A stretch of 5,653 nt of DNA from Planctomycetota bacterium (lineage in GTDB: Bacteria; Planctomycetota; UBA1135; GCA-002686595): NCBI GenBank assembly GCA_028823185.1, contig JAPKBY010000136.1:1-5653 (forward strand), read 5' to 3'. Position 1 is the first letter of the stretch, and every line of letters begins with the position of its first letter. Below the pieces are notes generated by a model that worked only from the letters and a program-made list of their open reading frames with translations, searched no databases and was not told the DNA's origin. Positions 1 to 5,653 of the stretch are shown piece after piece. A program made the position numbers and the translations under genes.

Positions 1-1521
1 CAAGCCAACCTCGGCGTGGTGACCACCCTCGCGCGAGAGGGAGATGTGATCTGCTCTGACGCGCGCAACCACGCGAGCCTCATCGATGCTTGCAGGCTCT
101 CCAAGGCCCGCACGCTGATCTTTAAGCACAGCGATCCGGAAGACCTCGAGCGCTGCCTACGGGAGGCCGCTGGCGCGCGCCGAAGACTCATCCTCGTTGA
201 AGGAGTCGACTCCATGGAAGGAGATGTCGCACCCCTCCTGCGCTACGCCGAGCTAGCGAGCGAGCACGACGCTTGGCTCATCGTCGACGAAGCGCACGCT
301 GCCGGAGTGATCGGACCGCGTGGAGCTGGCGCTTGGCGCGCGAGCGGCGCGAGCGATGAACGCCTCGCTGCGCGCGTCGTCACTGGCGGCAAAGCGCTCG
401 GCGCGAGCGGAGGCCTCGTCGTTGGGAGCGCAGCCCTCCGACAAGAGCTGCTCTCTAGCGCGCGCTCCTTTGTCTTCTCAACAGGCACTCCACCAGCCAC
501 TTCAGGTTGTCTCTCTCTGGCTGTAAGGAGAGCCATGGACGCCGAGGAGGAGCGCGAACTTATCCGAGTGAAGGCTGCGCGCTTAGCGGCCGCCCTCAAC
601 TTGCCCGCACCGAACGCAGCGATCCTCCCGATCCCTATCGGTGACAACGAAGCTGCGGTCGCGCTGGCCTCATCACTCCAGAGCGATGGCTTCGATGTGC
701 GAGCTGTCAGACCTCCGACCGTCCCTGAGGGGACCGCTCGCCTACGCGTCGTGATTCACGCCGACCATTCGGAGGCGACCATCGACGCCTTGGCAGAGAA
801 GGTCTTGGCCGCGAAGCTCGACCCAACACTGCCGAAGAGAGCCGGCTCCAACCGAACCCCCAACTGTGTCGCAGGTACGGACACGGAGATCGGAAAGACC
901 GTCGTCTCGGCGCTCCTTACGCGAGCGCTCGCTCGTCGTGGGACGGTGCGCTATTGGAAACCGATACAGACCGGCGATGACTGTGACACTAGCACCGTCA
1001 ACGCCCTCGCTCCCGAAGCCAGCACCGGCCCGCCCGCCTTCCGATATCCGCGCCCTGCCTCCCCCCACCACGCCGCCGAGTCAGCAGGTGAGCGCATCGA
1101 CATGATCGCGCTCGACGCCGCTTACGAGAGAGAGCGCGACTCCACCACAGAGAGTCTGCTCTTCGAGCTAGCTGGCGGTCTTCACGTGCCGCTCGTTGAC
1201 GCCGTCACAAACCTCGACTGGATCGCGGGTCTGCGGCCTAGGGTCATCCTTGTCGCGCGAACGGGGCTCGGCACCCTCAACCACACCTTGCTCTCGCTTG
1301 AGGCGCTGCGCTCCCGACGCCTGAAGGTTGACGCGCTCTTCCTCGTTGGTGAAGCGCACCCCGACAATGAGCGCACCCTGCGTGAGCTCGGCGGCGTGGC
1401 GCTCGTCTATCACCTCCCTCGCCTCGAACCCCTCAGCGCAGGCTCACTCGACGCCTGGCTTGAAGAGAACGATCTCACTGCGCTCTTAGGGGTCGCGCCA
1501 ACGACCTGCGGCAAATCATGA
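1..1521 (+). CDS. bioF-bioD: BioF-BioD fusion: KAPA synthase (5'-truncated) + dethiobiotin synthetase
   Basis: Two consecutive biotin-pathway enzymes' domains lie in one frame that is open from the left edge; about 105-110 BioF residues are missing upstream by comparison with E. coli BioF. Numbering is from the GTG at 16, which is an internal Val and not the true start. Residues 1-269 are the PLP-dependent BioF fold: DEAHAAG (Asp91 and His94 contact PLP), TGGKALGASGG (Lys126 is the Schiff-base lysine), IGDN and the BioF C-terminal signature RPPTVPEGTARLR. BioF condenses pimeloyl-CoA or pimeloyl-ACP with L-alanine to give KAPA. A linker of about 15 residues follows (268-283). Residues 284-495 are BioD: P-loop GTDTEIGKT (287-295), KPIQTG (Lys315), SPHHAAE, ELAGG (Glu384) and GLGTLNHTLLSLEAL. 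BioD closes the ureido ring of dethiobiotin using ATP and CO2. The BioD part, about 212 residues, is slightly shorter than E. coli BioD. There is no in-frame ATG or GTG near the junction, so a genuine fusion is favoured. Both domains are cytoplasmic enzymes. Confidence 0.93.
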   Translation, partial: QANLGVVTTLAREGDVICSDARNHASLIDACRLSKARTLIFKHSDPEDLERCLREAAGARRRLILVEGVDSMEGDVAPLLRYAELASEHDAWLIVDEAHAAGVIGPRGAGAWRASGASDERLAARVVTGGKALGASGGLVVGSAALRQELLSSARSFVFSTGTPPATSGCLSLAVRRAMDAEEERELIRVKAARLAAALNLPAPNAAILPIPIGDNEAAVALASSLQSDGFDVRAVRPPTVPEGTARLRVVIHADHSEATIDALAEKVLAAKLDPTLPKRAGSNRTPNCVAGTDTEIGKTVVSALLTRALARRGTVRYWKPIQTGDDCDTSTVNALAPEASTGPPAFRYPRPASPHHAAESAGERIDMIALDAAYERERDSTTESLLFELAGGLHVPLVDAVTNLDWIAGLRPRVILVARTGLGTLNHTLLSLEALRSRRLKVDALFLVGEAHPDNERTLRELGGVALVYHLPRLEPLSAGSLDAWLEENDLTALLGVAPTTCGKS

Positions 1522-2777
1522 GAGACCTCCACGAACGCGACCGACGCCACAGCTGGCACCCCTACACCCAACACGGTGTCGAGACCGCCTTCCTCGGCGT
1601 GACAGGCGCGAAGGGCAACAAGCTCACGCTCGATGATGGGCGCGTCGTGATCGACGGCATCTCATCTTGGTGGGCCACGCTCCACGGTCACGGACACCCC
1701 AAGCTCGTCGAGGCGATGAGACACCAAGCGGAGACCTTAGATCACGTCCTCTTCGCTGGATGCACTCATGAGTCCGCCGTACAGCTCGCTGAGGAGCTCT
1801 CCAAAGAGGCCCCTGGGGAGCTCACTCGCACCTTCTTCTCTGATGATGGCTCCACCGCTGTTGAGGTCGCGCTCAAGATCGCTCTCCAGTCATGGATGCA
1901 CCGAGGTCAGCCTCAGCGAAAGGTCTTCCTCGCCCTCGACGGCGGCTATCACGGCGACACCTTCGGCGCGATGTCCGTGGGTGATCCAGACCCCTTCTTC
2001 CTGCCCTTCGCCCCGCTGCTCTTTGAGTCCGTGAGAGTTCCTGCCGAGCTCGAAGCGCTTGAGAGCGCGCTCGACGAGCTCGGAGATCGTTGCGCGGGCT
2101 TCATCCTCGAACCTCTCGTCCAAGGCGCAGCCGGGATGAAGATGCACTCCATTGAGTTCCTCCAAGGCGCGCGTCGAGCGACCGCCCAGCGAGGGATCCC
2201 GCTCATCGCCGACGAGGTCATGACCGGCTTCGGTCGTACGGGCTCGCTCTTCGCCTGCCGAAAGGCTGACATCGCCCCCGACCTGCTCTGCATCGCGAAA
2301 GGCCTCACCGGCGGGATGCTGCCACTCGCAGCGACCTTGGCTACAGAGGAGCTCTTTGAGCTCTTCCTCTCAGAGAACCGTGGCTACGCGCTCTTTCACG
2401 GCCACACCTTCACAGCTCATCCCATCGGCTGCGCCGTCGCGCTCGCCTCCTTAGAGCTGAACCGCGCCGAAGACACGCCCACCCGCTTAGAGCACATCGG
2501 CCAAAAGATCGAGGCGGCCATCATCGACGACCTCGGCGAGGGCTCTCCGCTCATTCGTGGCTTGCGGCGCACCGGCGGAATCGTGGCCTTCGATCTCGTC
2601 GGCGAAGACGAGGGCTATTTCACATCGAAGGCCCCTGCGCTAAGAGCAGAGGCGCTGCGCCATGGGGTCCTCTTGCGACCGCTCGGTGAGACGATCTACG
2701 CGTTACCGCCCGCCTGCACCAGCGATGAAGACTGCGCACAAATAGCCGAAGCTATGGCCGCGCTCGCGCGTCTTTGA
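1518..2777 (+). CDS. bioA: Adenosylmethionine-8-amino-7-oxononanoate aminotransferase (DAPA synthase)
   Basis: BioA is a PLP-dependent class III aminotransferase that converts KAPA to 7,8-diaminopelargonate, normally with S-adenosylmethionine as amino donor. It acts between the BioF and BioD steps encoded just upstream. At 419 residues it is close to E. coli BioA (429). Visible motifs are HPYTQ (Tyr16), SSWWATLHGHG (Trp51-Trp52, the substrate pocket), SDDGSTAVEVALK (108-120, phosphate cup), GGYHGDT (Tyr144-His145), DEVMTGFGRTG (Asp232 pairs with the PLP nitrogen), AKGLTGG (Lys261, Schiff base), FHGHTFTAHP (293-302) and LLRPLG (Arg387, matching the carboxylate-binding Arg391 of E. coli). The Tyr and Trp residues fit the SAM-dependent BioA class rather than a divergent aminotransferase, but the donor is inferred. 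The ATG overlaps the upstream stop in ATGA and has no clear Shine-Dalgarno, which suggests coupled reinitiation. No catalytic residue appears to be missing. Confidence 0.96.
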   Translation: MRDLHERDRRHSWHPYTQHGVETAFLGVTGAKGNKLTLDDGRVVIDGISSWWATLHGHGHPKLVEAMRHQAETLDHVLFAGCTHESAVQLAEELSKEAPGELTRTFFSDDGSTAVEVALKIALQSWMHRGQPQRKVFLALDGGYHGDTFGAMSVGDPDPFFLPFAPLLFESVRVPAELEALESALDELGDRCAGFILEPLVQGAAGMKMHSIEFLQGARRATAQRGIPLIADEVMTGFGRTGSLFACRKADIAPDLLCIAKGLTGGMLPLAATLATEELFELFLSENRGYALFHGHTFTAHPIGCAVALASLELNRAEDTPTRLEHIGQKIEAAIIDDLGEGSPLIRGLRRTGGIVAFDLVGEDEGYFTSKAPALRAEALRHGVLLRPLGETIYALPPACTSDEDCAQIAEAMAALARL

Positions 2778-2797
2778 CGCGCTCACTGCAGCGTGCG

Positions 2798-3355
2798 CTA
2801 ATCCTCTCTCCCTAAGAGAGCCGCTTGCGCCCGCACATACTCCTCTAGCGTCCCTGGCCGCATGCCCGCCCTGCGTGCCTCATCTAACGCCACGTCGACG
2901 GGCATCTCGTGATCGAGGATACGCCAGAGGGCGAAATAGGCGGCTGAGGTAGATCCTGCCTCACAAACCACCAGCAACGGGTGGCGCTCTCGATCCCTAA
3001 AGATCTCCAACACCAAAGCTCTCTCATCCCCTCCGAGCGACTCCGCATCAACCAAGCCTGCATCGATGAGTTCGATCCCATAGGACGCGCACGTCTCTTT
3101 CAGATCGAAGCCCACTTCATCGTCATCGAAGCTCAGGTCCAAGATGTGCCTCACGCCTCGCCTGAAGGCGAGCTTAACGTCGCCCTCGGTGACGCCTCCG
3201 CCAAACCAGAGCCCACCGCTCATCGAGACGTTTTGCATCTCTCCAAAGTCAGAGGTCTCGAGCTGCGGCCACTCCGGGTCCAAGATCGCAGGTGGCGGAC
3301 GAAAGAGTTCACAGCCCGCAAGCAGTGAGACCCCAAGGAGTGCGAGGCGCTTCAC
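2798..3355 (-). CDS. Putative lipoprotein with degenerate tyrosine-phosphatase-like (DSP/DUF442-type) domain
   Basis: This 185-residue protein starts at a GTG. The first 15 residues form a short lipoprotein signal: Lys-Arg, a hydrophobic run, then the lipobox LLAGC with Cys15 as the predicted lipidated residue. Glu at +2 does not suggest inner-membrane retention, so the outer membrane is plausible. Residues ~45-170 resemble small dual-specificity/DUF442-like phosphatases: SGGLWFGGGVTEGDVKLAFRRG, a strand HILDLSF, a strand IELIDAGL, the loop VVCEAGSTSAAYFALWR (129-145), and a final helix VALDEARRAG. In active relatives the loop is HC(x)nR. Here Cys131 and Gly134 are kept, but His is replaced by Val, and Thr136 and Ser137 occupy the places where Arg would sit. 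I infer a catalytically dead or altered domain, perhaps a binding protein. The frame stays open upstream to 3610, but that part is Arg-rich and lies inside the DUF423 gene. The lipobox, the GGGGAG ribosome site and the GTGA overlap all support the GTG start. The fold assignment is moderate and the gene call is strong. Confidence 0.8.
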   Translation of the reverse strand: MKRLALLGVSLLAGCELFRPPPAILDPEWPQLETSDFGEMQNVSMSGGLWFGGGVTEGDVKLAFRRGVRHILDLSFDDDEVGFDLKETCASYGIELIDAGLVDAESLGGDERALVLEIFRDRERHPLLVVCEAGSTSAAYFALWRILDHEMPVDVALDEARRAGMRPGTLEEYVRAQAALLGRED

Positions 3356-3720
3356 TCCCGAGCTCCCCGTGCGCAGAGAGCGAAGCCCGCCCATCCCAAC
3401 ACCAAGAGCGTTCCCCCAATTGGCGTCACCGCGCCTAACCAGCGCGGACCTCCGAGGGCCATCGCGTAGAGAGTGGTCGAGAAGATGAAGAGCCCGCTCA
3501 GGAGTAACCAGCCTGGGACGTCGCTCCCTGCGCGGTCTCTGCGAAAGAGCCCGAAGGCGAGCAAGGCGAGGGCGTGGACGCCGTGGTGGAAGGCGCCTGT
3601 GCCCCACCACTCCAGCTGCTCAGCGTCAGCGCGGGTCTCTAGCCAGTGCGCGCCGAAGGCGGCGTGCAGCACGAAGGTCGCGCCGAGCGCAGCCCCAATC
3701 AGGATCCAGTTCGGTCTCAT
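3352..3720 (-). CDS. DUF423 family (YgdD-like) four-helix inner-membrane protein
   Basis: This 122-residue, strongly hydrophobic protein belongs to the DUF423 family (E. coli YgdD). Four membrane segments are visible at about residues 4-26, 42-59, 68-90 and 94-116. Family hallmarks are the first-helix AAFGAHWL, the FHHGVHALALLAFGL stretch with its clustered histidines, and TPIGGTLLVLGW in the last helix. The length matches the family's usual 120-130 residues. No biochemical function is established for the family, and I assign none beyond inner-membrane location. The ATG at 3718-3720 begins just before the first helix, with a weak AGGA about 10 bases upstream. The 3' end overlaps the lipoprotein gene by 4 bases (GTGA), so the two are very probably translated from one transcript. 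The start lies only about 30 bases beyond the terminator of the preceding vWA gene, leaving little room for a separate promoter. Confidence 0.9.
   Translation of the reverse strand: MRPNWILIGAALGATFVLHAAFGAHWLETRADAEQLEWWGTGAFHHGVHALALLAFGLFRRDRAGSDVPGWLLLSGLFIFSTTLYAMALGGPRWLGAVTPIGGTLLVLGWAGFALCARGARE
3363..3368 (-). promoter_or_regulatory. Ribosome binding site deciding the GTG start of the lipoprotein gene
   Basis: On the minus strand GGGGAG is followed by 7 bases and then GTGA, the GTG start overlapping the stop of the DUF423 gene. This spacing is good for a Shine-Dalgarno. It selects the GTG that places the lipobox 14 residues from the N-terminus over the longer in-frame alternative. 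Confidence 0.6.
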
Positions 3721-3750
3721 CGTCTGCGGATCCTAGCGATCTGCACCCTC

Positions 3751-3790
3751 AAACAAAGCACCCCTCCCTTGAAGCTCAAGGGAGGGGTGC
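3751..3790 (-). terminator. Strong Rho-independent terminator of the vWA gene
   Basis: The arms at 3758-3772 and 3776-3790 are perfectly complementary over 15 base pairs around a 3-base loop. The stem is mostly G-C and includes CCCCTCCC/GGGAGGGG. Read on the minus strand, the stem is followed directly by TTTGTTT (3757-3751), the U-tract of an intrinsic terminator. It lies 21 bases past the stop of the vWA gene. On the + strand no T-run follows, so it is directional. Confidence 0.88.
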
Positions 3791-3811
3791 CTGATGAGGT
3801 CCAGATGCTGC

Positions 3812-5653
3812 TCAGCGGGCCTCTTCTTCGACCAGCTGGCGCAGCCTCTTCTCAAGTGAAGCGATCTCAACCTCGAGCTCAGCAGCCTCGGGTCCCTTCT
3901 CAAGAATGATGCAGCTGTGCTGCCGATAGCGGCGCTCTCGGAGCTCATGGACACAATCATCAAGCGGAGCTCGCTTTGCCTCGAGTGCGGCCAGAATCAC
4001 CTCCCGACTGCGCTTCATCAACGCGATGAACTCGATGAAATCATCATCTGCCCCGGGTCGCCCCGCTAAGTGCTCACGCTCTAAGCGCTCTGACTCGGCG
4101 ATGAGCACGTCGAGGGAGTCGCTGCGTGCGTGCTCACTGCGACGCAAGAGCTCTGCGAACTGCGCGACACAGACGGCGCGGCGGAAGCCATAAGAGGCGC
4201 CCTCTAAAGACACAGCTGAATTCAAACTGGCCGCCCATTGGCGCTCCGTGGCGGAGTCCTCAGCAGGGTCACGCCCAGCACCTGTAGGCTCTTTCCAGCG
4301 CAAGAACACTTGAGCGAGAGCCCCTTTGACGAGCTCGGCGTTCGGCTCAAGCTCCAGTTCATAGAGCGCCGTCACCTGGTGACCTGCGCCTACCTCGCCT
4401 GCGTCGACCGCGTCGTTGCGGAAGTCGGCGTCTGCGATGGCTCGGTTCTCATATCCGATCTGGCGGTAGCGCTTGACGATGCTGTCCTCGAACTGGACCT
4501 GGATCTTTACGTCGCGAGCGATCGGCTCGAAGGCGCCAGTGAAGTTCTCCACCAAAGCACGGCGAGCTTCCCTGTCGTTATCGATGTAGTTGCATATCCC
4601 GTCGCCCTTGTTGGCGAGCTGCTCGAGGAAGTTGTCGTTGTGATTGTCCATGCCCACGCCGATCGTGTTCAGGTAGATGCCTAGATCACGCTGCTTCTGG
4701 ATGTCTTCGTTGATGCGGTCTTGATCGGTCTGACCGATGTTCGCCACGCCGTCCGAGAGCAACACCACGCGATGGTGGCGTCCGGCCGAGAGATCAGCCG
4801 CAGCGGCGGCGTAGCCCATCTTGAGACCAGCCTCTGCGTTCGTCCCACCCTTTGGCTCCAAGCTGTGGATCTTCTCTTCAATGACGGCTCGGTTCGCAGC
4901 AGAGGTCATCGGCAAGATGATGCGAGCCTCCGTTGAGTAGGCCACGATCGAGACAGAGTCATTCCCGTCTAGCTGCGCCGTCAAGAGCCGGAGGCCGTGC
5001 TTCACGGTCTCGAGGCGGTTGTTTGTGTTCATCGATCCGCTGACATCGACCACGAAGGTCAGGTTCAAGGGCTGCCGCTCTTCGCGGGCGACGTCCTTGC
5101 CTCGCACCGTGACCCGCAACATCCACCTCTCCTCCTGGCCGCCAAAGCGACTAGGGGCGATCTCTGTCTGGACCCGGAAGACGCCCTCCGTGGGAGCCTC
5201 TACATCAGGCTTAAAGTAGTTAAGGAACTCTTCGGTTCTGATCTGTGCCTTCTCCGGGAGATTTCCCTCCGCCAAGTAGCGACGGGCGAGGGTGTAGCTC
5301 GCCGTGTCGACGTCGACACCGAAGGTGCTCTGCGCATCAAGCGAAGCGTTGACGAAAGCGTTGTCTCCCCAGAAGCGGAAGAACATCCCAGCGGGATCTT
5401 CCTCTGGTCTCGGCTGGCAAGAGCTCAAGAGCGCTGCGACACGTCTCTCGATCTCGCTCTGAGTTGTGACGATGCCAGCATCGTCTTCTGCTCCGAGAAA
5501 GAAATCCTCCGAACCTGTGAAGGCGCCGACCTCTAGCTCTTCGAGAGTCGCTCCTGTGATCCCTCGTCCACCGACAAGCCCAACCCTGCCCGTCTTTCCT
5601 CTAGAACCAGGGGCTGCTGCGCCTTTTTTGCCCAACTTTCTTCCTCCGGAGCG
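3812..5653 (-). CDS. YfbK-like von Willebrand factor type A domain protein (N-terminus may be cut by the window edge)
   Basis: This is a YfbK-family vWA protein; residues are counted from a TTG at 5633-5635. Residues 1-48 are Gly/Lys/Arg-rich and look disordered. Residues ~92-141 match the vWF_A N-terminal domain (NASLDAQSTFGVDVDTASYT, then LPEKAQIRTEEFLNYF). Residues ~190-365 are the vWA domain with a complete metal-binding MIDAS site: DVSGS (Asp197, Ser199, Ser201), GGTN (Thr265) and LLSDG (Asp295). Residues ~366-500 match the DUF3520-type region (VENFTGAFEPIARDVKIQV onward, VFLRWKEP, SYGFRRAVCVAQFAELLR). The last ~26 residues (582-607) look like a short coiled coil. MIDAS-type vWA domains bind protein ligands through a divalent cation. 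E. coli YfbK is a predicted lipoprotein, but the family's exact role is not established. The frame stays open to the right edge, so a signal peptide may lie outside the window. Alternatively translation begins at the TTG, which has a good GGAGGA site and would give a protein with no visible signal. The gene ends at a strong terminator. Confidence 0.9.
   Translation of the reverse strand, partial: RSGGRKLGKKGAAAPGSRGKTGRVGLVGGRGITGATLEELEVGAFTGSEDFFLGAEDDAGIVTTQSEIERRVAALLSSCQPRPEEDPAGMFFRFWGDNAFVNASLDAQSTFGVDVDTASYTLARRYLAEGNLPEKAQIRTEEFLNYFKPDVEAPTEGVFRVQTEIAPSRFGGQEERWMLRVTVRGKDVAREERQPLNLTFVVDVSGSMNTNNRLETVKHGLRLLTAQLDGNDSVSIVAYSTEARIILPMTSAANRAVIEEKIHSLEPKGGTNAEAGLKMGYAAAAADLSAGRHHRVVLLSDGVANIGQTDQDRINEDIQKQRDLGIYLNTIGVGMDNHNDNFLEQLANKGDGICNYIDNDREARRALVENFTGAFEPIARDVKIQVQFEDSIVKRYRQIGYENRAIADADFRNDAVDAGEVGAGHQVTALYELELEPNAELVKGALAQVFLRWKEPTGAGRDPAEDSATERQWAASLNSAVSLEGASYGFRRAVCVAQFAELLRRSEHARSDSLDVLIAESERLEREHLAGRPGADDDFIEFIALMKRSREVILAALEAKRAPLDDCVHELRERRYRQHSCIILEKGPEAAELEVEIASLEKRLRQLVEEEAR
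5642..5647 (-). promoter_or_regulatory. Possible Shine-Dalgarno for a TTG start of the vWA gene
   Basis: Minus-strand GGAGGA sits 6 bases before TTG at 5635-5633, near-ideal sequence and spacing. The same bases would also read as Gly-Gly in a frame that is open to the window edge, so this may be coincidence within a Gly-rich linker. The window does not decide between the two. Confidence 0.35.

Noticed and set aside
742..1071. Minus-strand frames opposite the BioF-BioD gene (also 243-647).
   Set aside because: Low-complexity Ala/Arg/Ser-rich translations opposite a conserved enzyme; shadows of its codon bias.
2804..2820. CTCTCT/AGAGAG hairpin as a terminator for bioA or the lipoprotein gene.
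   Set aside because: Only 6 bp, no following T-run on either strand, and located within the lipoprotein coding sequence.
3356..3610. An 85-codon N-terminal extension of the lipoprotein frame (ATG at 3608-3610).
   Set aside because: It is extremely Arg-rich, lies wholly inside the well-supported DUF423 gene on the same strand, and would bury the lipobox signal; the GTG at 3355 has its own ribosome site.
5405..5422. LLSSC (residues 69-73 of the vWA protein) as a lipobox.
   Set aside because: The residues before it are charged (EIERRV) and form no hydrophobic signal segment; the Cys is about 70 residues into the frame.
4997..5536. A 179-codon open frame on the + strand opposite the vWA gene, plus similar frames at 4238-4684 and 2981-3328.
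   Set aside because: They are antisense to genes with clear conserved domains and show no recognisable motif; long antisense frames are expected at high GC.
1..5653. Search by eye for insertion sequences, CRISPR repeats, tRNAs, riboswitches or phage attachment sites.
   Set aside because: Nearly every base is in a recognised gene or the 91-base terminator spacer; no direct repeats, tRNA-like folds or transposase motifs were seen.

Overview
This is a GC-rich stretch of about 5.6 kb from a bacterial chromosome. It is fully packed with genes and shows no sign of mobile DNA, RNA genes or CRISPR. The gene set fits a Gram-negative bacterium: BioF/BioD/BioA biotin synthesis, a lipoprotein with a lipobox, a DUF423 membrane protein and a YfbK-like von Willebrand factor A (vWA) protein. 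Base composition and the YfbK-like protein loosely suggest a Myxococcota/'Deltaproteobacteria'-type genome. That assignment is a weak inference, because no marker gene is present.

Left half, + strand (1-2777): the end of a biotin operon. The first gene enters from the left edge. It encodes the C-terminal two thirds of BioF (7-keto-8-aminopelargonate synthase) joined in one reading frame to a complete BioD (dethiobiotin synthetase). Its stop overlaps the start of bioA (DAPA aminotransferase) by 4 bases. Together BioF, BioA and BioD carry pimeloyl thioester through KAPA and DAPA to dethiobiotin. Only BioB, the last step, and the pimelate-making enzymes are absent from the window. BioF and BioD act at steps one and three, and the enzyme for step two is the adjacent gene.

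Right half, - strand (2798-5653): three genes converge on bioA across a 20-base gap. Read in their own direction they are: (i) a large YfbK-like vWA-domain protein whose open frame reaches the right edge, followed by a strong intrinsic terminator (15-bp perfect stem plus TTTGTTT); (ii) a four-helix DUF423 membrane protein; (iii) a small lipoprotein with a tyrosine-phosphatase-like fold that overlaps DUF423 by 4 bases (GTGA). The lipoprotein keeps the active-site-like Cys and Gly but lacks the Arg needed for phosphatase chemistry.

I see no wholly new system. The points most worth attention are the BioF-BioD fusion, the degenerate phosphatase-like lipoprotein translationally coupled to a DUF423 protein, and the unresolved N-terminus of the vWA protein.
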